From the NCBI GenBank assembly GCA_021832085.1, contig JAKBLM010000002.1, positions 98,400 to 162,399 on the forward strand: a stretch of DNA of 64,000 nucleotides, given 5' to 3'. A model generated the notes under the pieces. That model ran no database searches. It was given only the letters and a program-made list of their open reading frames with translations, and was not told the DNA's origin. Of the stretch, positions 26,812 through 36,300 are shown in pieces (position 1 is the stretch's first letter; each line of letters begins with the position of its first letter). Source of the stretch: Acidobacteriota bacterium. GTDB lineage: Bacteria; Acidobacteriota; Terriglobia; Acidiferrales; UBA7541. The translations under genes were made by a program, and so were the position numbers.

Positions 26812-27408
26812 CTATCGTTTGCCGAATCTCCAGACCAGGCCGGTTTCGATGCGGAAACTGTTCTGGTGGCCCACGCCGAAATTCTTCCAGTCGGTCATGA
26901 AGTACTCGGCCTGAAAGACGCGAACGGCGAGGTGGCGCGTCACCGAGGCGTCGAGCCCACCGCCAACCGTCCAGGCAAAGGCATTGGTATTGGTGCGAAT
27001 CAAGGGATTGCTGGTATTCCCGCCTAGGTAGAGTTCGTTATTGCCTTTGACGCCGCCAAACAGGGTCTGGATATAGGGCGTAAGAGTATCCCACTTGCGA
27101 AAGCTGTATCGCGGCCCAAACAAATAGGAAACGAAAGTGAAATCCTGGCCTCCAGCGGAACTGATGGTGCTGGTCTTGTACCCGCCGATTTCACCGACGA
27201 TGCCAACCGCATTCGTCAGGTTGTAGGTCAGCGAGCCGGTTCCACCATTGGTCTGGAGGCCTTCGCTCCAATTCGGCCCTTTGACATTGAGTCGCAGGTA
27301 GGCATACGTACCCGCCAATTCGAATTTCGGAGCCGTCTTTTGGGCGTGAGCAGGGAGACACATCGCAACGAGCAGGCCAAACGCTGCCAGAAATTTTCCA
27401 CACCGCAT
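26812..27408 (-). CDS. Outer-membrane beta-barrel protein
   Basis: A 198-residue protein with a signal peptide (FLAAFGLLVAMCLPAHA, cleaved before QKTAP) and a small barrel: amphipathic strands such as FELAGTYAYLRLNV, FVSYLFGPRYSF, LTPYIQTLFGGV and AWTVGGGLDASV, ending in IETGLVWRFGKR, close to the usual terminal aromatic. It looks like an OmpA-N/opacity-type eight-stranded barrel. The role is structural or unknown. It diverges from the receptor gene at 27630. Confidence 0.8.
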   Translation of the reverse strand: MRCGKFLAAFGLLVAMCLPAHAQKTAPKFELAGTYAYLRLNVKGPNWSEGLQTNGGTGSLTYNLTNAVGIVGEIGGYKTSTISSAGGQDFTFVSYLFGPRYSFRKWDTLTPYIQTLFGGVKGNNELYLGGNTSNPLIRTNTNAFAWTVGGGLDASVTRHLAVRVFQAEYFMTDWKNFGVGHQNSFRIETGLVWRFGKR

Positions 27409-27629
27409 CTAACTGGTACCTCCGCAGGAAACTTGTTTGCTAATTGATTACCCCGAACCCTTCCTCTCGGAACTCCTAAGATGCCCGACATGCACCCGAT
27501 ATGCAAGGAAGTTTGCTCTGGCTTATGTCTCAAAGGGAATCGTCGGATTTCCGGTGCGATGCCGATTTCGTATACTCTGGTGCCTTCATGAAGGGCGCAT
27601 CGTCGGGGAATTAATCAGGGAAAGGCTAT

Positions 27630-30149
27630 GTGGTGAGTCCGGGGGCAGCGCGGTGGTGGCGGAGATTGGTGTGTTTGGCCGGAACGGCGCTGCTCGGATC
27701 GCGCCTCGCCTTGGCCCAGGGATGGGGCACGGTCGAAGGCACCGTGCGCACTCGCGATAGCGAGCAAACAGAGGTTTCGCTGCCGAATGCGGATGTTCAG
27801 CTGGCGTGCGGCGCCGGAAAAGCAGCGCGGCATACGACGAGCGACGGTAGCGGCCGCTACGCCTTCACGCGCGTTACGCCAGGCCGCTGCACGTTGACGG
27901 CGTTGGCGCCCGGCTTCCAGCCTGCCAGCCGGACCGTCTATGTGCGCGCCGGAATGGCCGTCAAGGCCGACGTAAACCTGACGCTGGCGAGGTTCGAACA
28001 ACGCGTCACTGTTCGGGCGAGTTCGCCCACCGCCGTGGCGATTACTTCCACCAGCACCGCAGCTCCGGCGATCACCCAGCGGGTGCTGCAACTCGCCCCG
28101 CTCGTCAGCGAACGCTTCCAGGACGCGCTGCCGCTGATTCCCGGCGTGGTCCGCGGTCCCGATGGTCTGCTGGACGTCTATGGGGCGAGTCCCTCAGCCA
28201 GCGAAACCCTGCTCGACCAGGCGAGCGCAAACGACCCGGTGACGGGCAGACCGGAGATCAGCCTGCCGATCGAAGCGGTGAAATCGGTGAAGGTGCTGCC
28301 GAACCCGTTCTCGGCGCAATACGGCCGTTTCGCCGGCGGCGTGACCGAAGTGAACACCCGCAGCGGAACAAACCACTGGAACTACCTGTTCAACGATTTC
28401 CTCCCGCGTCCTCGCTACTTCAACGGCAGTTTCGTCGGCCTCGCGTCGTTCACGCCGCGTTTCAGTTTTGCCGGCCCGCTGCGCAAGAACCGGTTGTTCC
28501 TTTTCCAGTCCTTCGGCTACCGGTTCGTGCGCGTGCCGGTGTACAGCCTGCCGGAGCTCGAAAACGACAAGGTGTTCGAGGCGTTCGATTCCCAGACGCA
28601 ATTCGACTGGAACGTGAACCAGTCCAACCACCTCACCGGCACGTTCACCTTTTATCCGCAGAACCTCAGCTACCTGAACCTGAACACGTTCAATCCGGAG
28701 GGCGTGACGCCCGATCTGCATCGCCGGGGCTGGCAGACCGGGCTCAACGAGCGGGCGATCCTCGGCGCTGCGGTGCTCGACACGATGGTTTCGGTGAAGC
28801 GGCTGAATATCTCCGTCTGGCCCTCGAGCGGGCGGGACGGCACGCTCATCCTTTACCCCGACCAGAACCGCGGCAATTGGTTCGACCAGCAGAGCCGGCG
28901 AAGCAGCCAGTATCAGATTTCGCAGATCTATCATCCCGGCATTCTGCGCGGGGCCGGGCAGCACATGTTCCTGCTCGGCTACGAGGTGATGCACGCCAGC
29001 TACGACGGCACGGTGGGCAACAGCCCCGTGGTGGTGCTGCGGCAAAATGGCACCACGAGCCAGTCGATCGATTTCACCCCGACCGCAGCGCTGGCCGGCA
29101 GCCAAACCTACGCCAGCTTCTTCGGCATGGACCAATGGTCGATCGTGCCGCGCTTCACGCTGAATCTGGGCGCGCGGCTCGATCACGACGGCTCGTCGAG
29201 CCAGGCGCTCAATTTCGCCCCGCGTGCCGCTTTCGTCTGGGCGCCGCAGCGCAGCGACCGGACGGCGGTGCGCGGCGGCATCGGCCTCTTCTACGAGAAG
29301 ATTCCGCTCGACATCCTTTCATTTGCCAGCTATCCGGCCGAGATCGTGACCCGGTTCGCCACCGACGGCACGACGCCACTTTCCTCGCCGCAACTCTTCA
29401 CACACCGGGTAGTCGCGCCTGGCGGGCTCCGCGTGCCCTATAGCTTGGTCTGGCGGTTCCAGGTGGATCATGAGGTCCGGCCGGGGCTGCTCGTGCGTTT
29501 CGGCTACAGTGAACGCCGCACGCATCGGGAATTTTTCCTGAATCCGGTAACGTCGGCCGCGGGCGTGCCGGGCGGCGCGGCGCTCGAGCTGCTGAATTCC
29601 GGCCGGCAAAGCTATCGCCAGTTCGTCTGGACGGTGCGCTGGCGGGCGAGCGAACACGATCTGCTGAACGCGAGCTTCGTGCGCTCGCGGGCGCGCGGCG
29701 AGCTGAATCTTTTCCAGTCGTATTTCGGCAACGTGCCCAATCCGATTCTCCGGCCGAACGAGTATGGACCGCTGCCGTGGGACGCGCCGAACCGGTTCAT
29801 CGCCTGGGGCGCCGTGCGCTTGCCGTGGAAACTCGATCTGTGGCCGGTGGTCGACATCCACACCGGCTTTCCCTACTCAAAAGTGAACGGCAACCTCGAT
29901 TTCGTTGGCCCGCGCGACCACGGCGGGCGCTTTCCCACCTTTTTCTCGCTCGATTTCCAGCTCTCGCGCCAATTCCACGTGAATTTCATGGGCAAGGAGC
30001 GCGCGCTGCGCGTCGGCTTCAAGGTTTTCGACGTCACCAACCATGACAATCCGCGCGATGTGCAGAACAACATCACCTCGCCCGAGTTCGGCAGCTTCTA
30101 CAATTCCGTCGGCCGCGTCTTCCGCGGGAAATTCGAATTTCGTTGGTGA
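27630..30149 (+). CDS. TonB-dependent receptor with N-terminal carboxypeptidase-regulatory-like domain
   Basis: An 839-residue outer-membrane receptor (GTG start, AGGGAAAGG upstream). After a signal ending in RLALAQ comes a CarboxypepD-reg-like domain (WGTVEGTVRT, DVQLAC, GSGRYAFTRVTPGRCTLTALAPGF), then a plug with LPLIPGVVRGPDGLLDVYG and SAQYGRFAGGVTEVNTRSGTNH, and a 22-stranded-type barrel ending in GKFEFRW. It is shorter than Oar proteins. The ligand is unknown; such receptors import siderophores, vitamins or glycans with TonB-ExbBD energy. It is convergent with the SagB-type gene. Confidence 0.88.
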   Translation: MVSPGAARWWRRLVCLAGTALLGSRLALAQGWGTVEGTVRTRDSEQTEVSLPNADVQLACGAGKAARHTTSDGSGRYAFTRVTPGRCTLTALAPGFQPASRTVYVRAGMAVKADVNLTLARFEQRVTVRASSPTAVAITSTSTAAPAITQRVLQLAPLVSERFQDALPLIPGVVRGPDGLLDVYGASPSASETLLDQASANDPVTGRPEISLPIEAVKSVKVLPNPFSAQYGRFAGGVTEVNTRSGTNHWNYLFNDFLPRPRYFNGSFVGLASFTPRFSFAGPLRKNRLFLFQSFGYRFVRVPVYSLPELENDKVFEAFDSQTQFDWNVNQSNHLTGTFTFYPQNLSYLNLNTFNPEGVTPDLHRRGWQTGLNERAILGAAVLDTMVSVKRLNISVWPSSGRDGTLILYPDQNRGNWFDQQSRRSSQYQISQIYHPGILRGAGQHMFLLGYEVMHASYDGTVGNSPVVVLRQNGTTSQSIDFTPTAALAGSQTYASFFGMDQWSIVPRFTLNLGARLDHDGSSSQALNFAPRAAFVWAPQRSDRTAVRGGIGLFYEKIPLDILSFASYPAEIVTRFATDGTTPLSSPQLFTHRVVAPGGLRVPYSLVWRFQVDHEVRPGLLVRFGYSERRTHREFFLNPVTSAAGVPGGAALELLNSGRQSYRQFVWTVRWRASEHDLLNASFVRSRARGELNLFQSYFGNVPNPILRPNEYGPLPWDAPNRFIAWGAVRLPWKLDLWPVVDIHTGFPYSKVNGNLDFVGPRDHGGRFPTFFSLDFQLSRQFHVNFMGKERALRVGFKVFDVTNHDNPRDVQNNITSPEFGSFYNSVGRVFRGKFEFRW

Positions 30150-30219
30150 GCGAGCGGCGCTCTCCGCCCAAGGTCTGGCGCGCGGACTGGGCCACTGCCA
30201 GCCTCGGCCCAAGGGTGCG

Positions 30220-31857
30220 CTAGAGCGTGCGGAGGCGCTTGGCGGGATGGCCCAGGGTGACCAGGAAGATGGCGGCCTTGGCGGCGGCGTGCGGCGAGAA
30301 AAATTCCACGACATCGTCGTCGTAAAAGGTGAGGCCGGTGGCGCCCAGCCGTTGAGCGTAAGCGGCCAGGTAGAGCCGGCCGCCGAGGATGCCGGCTTCG
30401 AGTTGCACCGCGCGATAGCCGCGATTGCCCAGGCGCGCGAGGATCGCTTCAAGATCGGCAAGGAAGAAAACGGCGGCTGCGGCATCGCCGGCGAGCGCCT
30501 GGTCGAGCGCGAGGTAGCGCGCCTGGTCGCGAAACACGCCAGCTTTCAGCCGCTCGAGCCGGAGCGGATCGCGGGCGAAAACGTAGCTGCCCGCGGCGAG
30601 TCCTTCGACGGCATTGGCGATGACGTAGAGATCGTTCAAGCGCTCGCCTGTGGCGAGGAAATCGGCAGCCAAGGGGCGAGTGGCGAATTCGAGGGCGATG
30701 GAAAGCTGGTTGAGCGTGATCGGCTGGTGGCTGAAACGCCGCGAAGAGCCGCGGCGGAGGATGACCGATTCGAGGGTCGCCCCGGCGTCGTGGTCTGTGG
30801 CTCGCGGCTCGTTACTCGTGGCTTCGGGCCCGGCTTCGGGGAACAGGATCACCGATTCCTGTGGCGCTGCCACGGCAGGCTGCGCCGGCGGAAGCTGCGA
30901 AGCGGCGGCGCGCCAGGCAAGCACCTCGGCGGAATCAGTGAGAAGCGTAGAGGCGTGCATGGCGCGCATTTCGGGATAATCGACCTCTTCGGCCGAAGCG
31001 GGAAGCGTTTCGAAATGGAGCCGAGGAATTTCGTCCGGCGCCGGGGCCGGCTGCGCCGCACCCGCGCCAAGGGCCACGATCGAAAGCGGGACCTCCTTTT
31101 CCCCATCGAGATCGAGCAGGCGGCTCATGGACTCGTCCGCGAAGCCCAGCACCAGGCGCGCCGGAAGATGGTGGGCCGCGGCCATGGCCAGCAGATTGGC
31201 GTGGATCGTACCGTTGTCCCAGCCGAAGTGGCGATAGGTGCGGGCGCCATATTTCCAGGCGTTGCGCCAATAGATGCCGGTGGCCAGTATGGCGACGGGC
31301 GCCTGGAGGACGTCCGGATGCGAGGCAGTGGCCCGCGCCAGCACGCCGCGCCAGTCCCCGGCGCGGAGACGGCGCAGGGAGAAATCGGCCGGGCTGAAAT
31401 GGTAGACGCCGGCAGGCAGGGCGTCGAGATCGGCAGCGACCAGGTACAGTTCGATCTCGTAGAGCGCGCCGGTACAGGCAGCGGCGCGGAAGTAGATTTC
31501 GCCGCCAGGCCAGGAGCGTCGGCGGGTGACGCCGGCGGAATAGTAGAGCAGGGCGGCAAGTTGAGCGAGCGTCGGAGAAGAAGCAAGGACGGCAGGTGCA
31601 GGGACGGGACCCTTCGCTTCGTTCGGAGTGGCAGGCCCTCTCATCTCGTGGCCGTGGACGGCCAGGGCCGGAACGGATGTCGGCGGGAATTCGCGCGGGA
31701 GCGGAATCGGATCGAGTTGGGGATAGATTTTGAAGGGGCGGGGGTAGTTGGGCCAATCGAGCTCGCGGCCGCTGCGGCGAACGCTCCAGTAGGAATGGGA
31801 GGTGTCCTGGTGATAGCGGCGCGTGGCGTGAATATCGCGATTGGGTGAATCGGGCAA
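30220..31857 (-). CDS. SagB-type dehydrogenase, two nitroreductase-like domains
   Basis: A 545-residue flavin oxidoreductase from a TTG at 31857, chosen for its AAGGAAG ribosome site five bases upstream. The first domain (residues about 90-290) has LAQLAALLYYSAGVTRR, FRAAACTGALYEIELYLVA, LPAGVYHFSP and RTYRHFGWDNGTIHANLLAMAAA; the second (about 370-545) repeats the plan with ESVILRRGSSRRFSHQPITLNQLSIAL, GSYVFARDPLRLERL and EAGILGGRLYLAAYAQRLGATGLTFYDD. SagB/McbC proteins oxidise azolines to azoles on peptides, but many stand-alone tandem members have unknown substrates. It faces a radical SAM gene across 183 bases. Confidence 0.85.
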   Translation of the reverse strand: MPDSPNRDIHATRRYHQDTSHSYWSVRRSGRELDWPNYPRPFKIYPQLDPIPLPREFPPTSVPALAVHGHEMRGPATPNEAKGPVPAPAVLASSPTLAQLAALLYYSAGVTRRRSWPGGEIYFRAAACTGALYEIELYLVAADLDALPAGVYHFSPADFSLRRLRAGDWRGVLARATASHPDVLQAPVAILATGIYWRNAWKYGARTYRHFGWDNGTIHANLLAMAAAHHLPARLVLGFADESMSRLLDLDGEKEVPLSIVALGAGAAQPAPAPDEIPRLHFETLPASAEEVDYPEMRAMHASTLLTDSAEVLAWRAAASQLPPAQPAVAAPQESVILFPEAGPEATSNEPRATDHDAGATLESVILRRGSSRRFSHQPITLNQLSIALEFATRPLAADFLATGERLNDLYVIANAVEGLAAGSYVFARDPLRLERLKAGVFRDQARYLALDQALAGDAAAAVFFLADLEAILARLGNRGYRAVQLEAGILGGRLYLAAYAQRLGATGLTFYDDDVVEFFSPHAAAKAAIFLVTLGHPAKRLRTL

Positions 31858-31926
31858 GCAGGCTTCCTTGCGGGCCGGGCCGGCCGGGGAAAAGGTTGCC
31901 GGTTGCGCGCGCAGTTTGTTATAGCA

Positions 31927-31975
31927 TAGGTGCTTGGGCAACGAGCAGCCGGGCGCAAAACCGGCGATGCACCTA
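31927..31975 (+). promoter_or_regulatory. Nested hairpin in the SagB/radical SAM divergent region
   Basis: TAGGTGC (31927-31933) pairs with GCACCTA (31969-31975), and inside it GCCGG (31948-31952) pairs with CCGGC (31961-31965) around a GCGCAAAA loop. Being nearly palindromic at its ends, it could be a leader RNA structure or a dimeric-regulator site. It does not fit any riboswitch consensus I tested by eye. Confidence 0.4.
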
Positions 31976-32040
31976 CGTTTCCGTGGCCTCCGGTGAGGGG
32001 GCGGACCAGACCCTGGCGCACGAAGGCTCGGCGCACAACC

Positions 32041-33108
32041 ATGAGTTTCCAGAAACAAATACGGCGGAGACAGGCTGCGCTCCGGCGGACACTGCGAACG
32101 TGGCGCAAGCTGGCCGAAGCGCTCATGTCGACCGAGCCGGTGGTGCTGGCGCACATCATTCCGATCCGCCGCTGCAACCTTTCCTGCACCTACTGCAACG
32201 AATACGACAAGCATTCGGCGCCGGTGCCATTGGCCGAGCTGAAGCGCCGCCTAGACTGTCTGGCCTCGTTCGGGACCAAGATCGTGACGATTTCCGGCGG
32301 CGAGCCGCTGCTGCACCCGGAACTGGACGAGGTGATCGGCCACATCCGGCGGCACGGCATGATCGCCGGGATGATCACCAACGGCTATCTGCTGACGGCC
32401 GACCGGATCGAGCGGCTGAACCGCGCCGGGCTTGAATATTTGCAGATCTCGATCGACAACGTGATGCCCGACGAGGTGTCGAAAAAGAGCCTGAAGGTGC
32501 TCGACCAAAAGCTGGTGCTGCTGGCCCGGCATGCGGAGTTTCATGTGAACATCAACTCCGTGCTCGGCAGCGGGGTGAAAAATCCGGAGGACGCCCTGAC
32601 GGTGGCGCACCGGGCGGTGGCGCTGGGATTCACCAGCACCGTGGGAATCCTGCACGACGGCAACGGGCAGTTGCAACCGCTCAGCGGCCGCGAGCGGGAG
32701 ATTTTCGGCGAGATCATGCGGCTGGGCAAGCGTTCCTTCGCCCGGATCAACGGCTTTCAGCACGATATCGCCATGGGGCGCGAACACCGGTGGCGCTGCC
32801 GGGCCGGCTCGCGCTACCTCTACATCTGCGAGGACGGGCTGGTGCACTACTGCTCGCAGCAGCGGGGCTACCCGGGCATCCCGATCGAGCAGTACACCAA
32901 CGAAATGAGGCGGCGGGAATACTTCACGCGGAAGGGCTGCGCGCCGCGCTGCACGATCTCCTGCGTGCAACAGGTAGCCACGATCGACAATTGGCGCGCT
33001 CCGCAGGTCCTGGTCTCAACGCCAGGTTCCGGTCCCGGTCCCGGCGCCGGTTCCGACCCCGGCGGGCAGGAACTGGTGCAATTGAGCGGCGCAAACCACA
33101 GTAGCTAG
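32041..33108 (+). CDS. Radical SAM enzyme
   Basis: A 355-residue radical SAM protein. The 4Fe-4S motif is CNLSCTYC in [17 protein letters not shown], followed by [18 protein letters not shown] and [16 protein letters not shown], the MoaA/PqqE/NifB-like barrel. The C-terminal part has further cysteines ([21 protein letters not shown] and [10 protein letters not shown]), suggesting a SPASM/twitch-like second cluster, as in enzymes acting on peptides or other large substrates. The tail is Gly/Pro/Ser low-complexity. The ATG at 32041 is preferred; the frame extends upstream without a ribosome site. It is divergent from the SagB-type gene and precedes an Oar-like receptor. Confidence 0.85.
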   Translation: MSFQKQIRRRQAALRRTLRTWRKLAEALMSTEPVVLAHIIPIRRCNLSCTYCNEYDKHSAPVPLAELKRRLDCLASFGTKIVTISGGEPLLHPELDEVIGHIRRHGMIAGMITNGYLLTADRIERLNRAGLEYLQISIDNVMPDEVSKKSLKVLDQKLVLLARHAEFHVNINSVLGSGVKNPEDALTVAHRAVALGFTSTVGILHDGNGQLQPLSGREREIFGEIMRLGKRSFARINGFQHDIAMGREHRWRCRAGSRYLYICEDGLVHYCSQQRGYPGIPIEQYTNEMRRREYFTRKGCAPRCTISCVQQVATIDNWRAPQVLVSTPGSGPGPGAGSDPGGQELVQLSGANHSS

Positions 33109-33384
33109 CACCAGCGTTTCCGTTTTTTCCGTGGCAGAAAATGGCGGACGGTGCCGGTGCAGACCGACGGGCCGGCCGAAGGGTCCGGGCAAGCGAAGCC
33201 GGCCGGAATGGAAGGGCGGAAGCGGGCGCGAGAGCCGGATTTTCAGCCGGTGGCGAGGCGGTGGCGTGGCTCGCAAGGGTCACGCCGGGTTAAGATACGG
33301 CGGCCAACCGGCGGGACCTGCGAAACCGAACGGCGGCTCGGCCCGTGGCATTCGGGCGGGAGGAAAAATCTGGGGAGGGTTTTC

Positions 33385-36300
33385 ATGCGGCGTGGAGTCA
33401 TCGTAGCGTGGATGGCGTGCCTGATCGGCTGCCTGATTGTGGTAGGTTCGCGGCCGGTGCGGGCGCAGATGATCACGACGAATCTGCGCGGGCGGATTCT
33501 CAATGCCAAGGGCCAGGGCGTGGCCGGGGCCCGGGTCCGGATTGTGGACCTGGAAACCGGCTGGGCGCGAGAGATCACCACCAACGCCCGGGGTGAATAC
33601 TTTTTCCTCGAACTCCCGCCGGACACCTACCAGTTCACCGTGCTGGCGCGCGGCTACGCGACGCTGCTGAATTCGAGGCTAAAGATCGGAATCGGCGAAA
33701 CGGCTGAATACAGCCCCACGCTGCGCGCCTCGACCCGGCCGCAGACCCAGACGATCACTACCCAGCCGGCGCTGATCGTGCCGACACGCACCGAAACCGC
33801 GTTCACGGTCTCCCAGCGCGAGATCAACGACCTGCCGATCAACCTCCGCGACTATTTCCAGTTTGTGCTGCTGAGCTCGGCGATAAAACCCGACGATACG
33901 CCGCTGAGCGGCGCCTTTCCGACCAGCGGCCTGAATTTCAATGGCCAGAACGCGCGCGGCAACGAAGTGTACGTGCTGGGCGGCGACGCGACCGACGCGG
34001 CGGTGGGCGGGATCCGATCGACGGTGGCGCTCGAGGACGTGCGCGAGTTCCAGGTTCTCGAGAATGACTACCCGGCGGAATACGGACGCGCGACGGGCGG
34101 CGCGATCAGCGTGGTCACCAAATCGGGCACCAACGAGGTGCACGGCGACCTGTACGGCTTCGTGCGCGACTCGCGCGTGCAGGCCCGAAATCCCTTTTCG
34201 GTGCAGGTCGATCCGACCACCGGCGTCGCCAGCGCCTACAAGCCGCCGTACACGCGGGTGCAGGCGGGCGCATCGATCGGCGGGGCGCTGCAACAGAACC
34301 GTTTCTTCTACTACCTTTCGGGCGAGGCGTTGCGGTTTCATGGCGACGAGTTTTCGAGCATCGGCGAAAACAATTTCGGGTTGATCAGCGCGACGATTCC
34401 CTGCCTGGCGAGCCCGATCCAGGTGACCGCGCAGCAGGCAAGCTACTTTCAGAAAGCGATTCCGGCGGCCGGCGGCTGCGGCAGCCCGGAGGCCACGCCG
34501 CTGATCCGGGCGGCGCAACTCTACGGCGCCGCCTCCGACACCGCCCTCAACGGCGAATCGCAAGCAACCGCGCTGCTCAACAATGTCACCGGCGTGCCAA
34601 CCACCTTCCCGCTCCCTGTCGACTGCAACTACCTGGTTATCAACAGCTGCACGCCCTCGAACGTGGTGCCGCTGCCGCAATCCTACGTGGGCTTAACCTC
34701 GGCGATGGGCAGCTTCCCCGTGACGCAGCGGACCTACATCGGCACGATTCGCCTGGACAGGGTCTGGAACCGGAACCAGCGCAGTTTTCTCCAGGGCTCG
34801 CTTTCGCCCTCCTACCAGACCGGGATTCAGGTGAACGCGCCCAATCAGACCTACGGGCTGGACGCCGGTTCGCGAACTTCCGAGCAGAATTACATCGACC
34901 AGGCATTGGTGGCGCAGCACACGATTTTGTTTTCCGACACGCTGGCCAACGTGACGCGTTTCCAGTACGCCCGCCGCGGCCTGCATTTTGGCTATTCGCC
35001 GCTGACCACTACCGTGGGCACGACGACCACCAATCCCGGCAGCAATCCCGGGGTGAACATCCCCGGCGTGGCCTTTCTGGGCCGCGAGCCGTTCTCGACG
35101 ATCGACCGCACGGAAAAGCGGTGGGAGCTGGCCGACAACGTGACCTGGGTTACCGGGCAGCACACGGTGAAATTCGGGGCGGACTTCAACCTGCTGCAGC
35201 TGGTCTCGACTCCGTCGCAGATCTTCGATCTCAATTACGGCGGCGTCTACAATTTCAACACGCTTGACGCCGGCTTCCTGCAGCTTCCGGGGCTTCCGGC
35301 CTTCAGCGCGGTGCAGGCTTACGGGCTGGGCATGCCCCAGAACTTCGTTCAGGGCATGGGCCAGTCGTACCAGCCGTTCGACGAAAAGATCATCGGCGGC
35401 TTCGCGCAGGATAGCTGGCAACTGAACCCGCGGCTGACGGTGAACTACGGCGTGCGCTACGACGTGAACCTCACGCCGATTCTGCCACCGGCAACGACGA
35501 TCAACGCGGCCGCCGGAACGGCGATGAAGGTGGTGCAGGGGATACCGCGCGATTACAAGGACATCGCACCTCGCGTGGGTATCGCCTGGGACCCGACCGG
35601 CAGGGGCAAGACCGTGGTCCGCGCCGGTTTCGGCATGTTCTACGGGCAGACGCCCTTGATGCTGGCCTTCGAGTCCTCGGCGGCCGATGGGGCGCAATCG
35701 ATGCAGCTGGAAACGGCCGGTGGCCTGCCGACCGGTGCAGCGGTGACCTCGGCTTCGGCGGTCCAGACGATGAACGCCTCTTCGATCTTCCAGGGCGTGC
35801 TGGGCGGGATCCCTTCCGTCACCTCGGCCGGCTTCACGCTCTGCGGCAATAACCTGCCGGTAAGCCTCGGCTACCAATGCGCCGACCAGCGATTCGCCCC
35901 GTCAATCTCGAGCTCGCTGCTCAACAATCAGAGCTACCTGGCCGCCGGCTTCCCGCTGGCGCAGCTCCCGTTCACGTTGCCGGTCGCCAGCAATTTCGTC
36001 AATGGCTACTCGGAACAAGGGAGTCTGACGATCGAGCATCAGTTCTGGCACAACTACAAGGTGAGCCTGGGCTACACCTGGGTGCACGGGGTGCACCTGT
36101 TCCGCTCGCGCAACATTAATCAGACGAACCCGGTGCTGCTGGCGCAGAATTACGCGAACGCAGTGAAGGCCGGACTGGAGCCCTCGGGTCCGCTGAACGT
36201 TTCCGTGCCTTCCGCGGCGGCCGGCAGCTGCGTCTCCACCTCGGGCACGAGCAGCGTCGAGGTGATCTCCTCGGGCCAGCTCGGGACCGGCTACAGCACG

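Noticed and set aside
31927..31975. Possible c-di-GMP (GEMM-I) riboswitch
   Set aside because: GGGCAA and GCGCAAAA pieces occur, but the first hairpin between them and the tetraloop receptor are missing and the spacing is too short.
33131..33406. Gly/Arg/Cys-rich 91-codon frame after the radical SAM gene, considered as a peptide precursor
   Set aside because: No ribosome site, it overlaps the Oar start, and its composition is what random GC-rich DNA gives.
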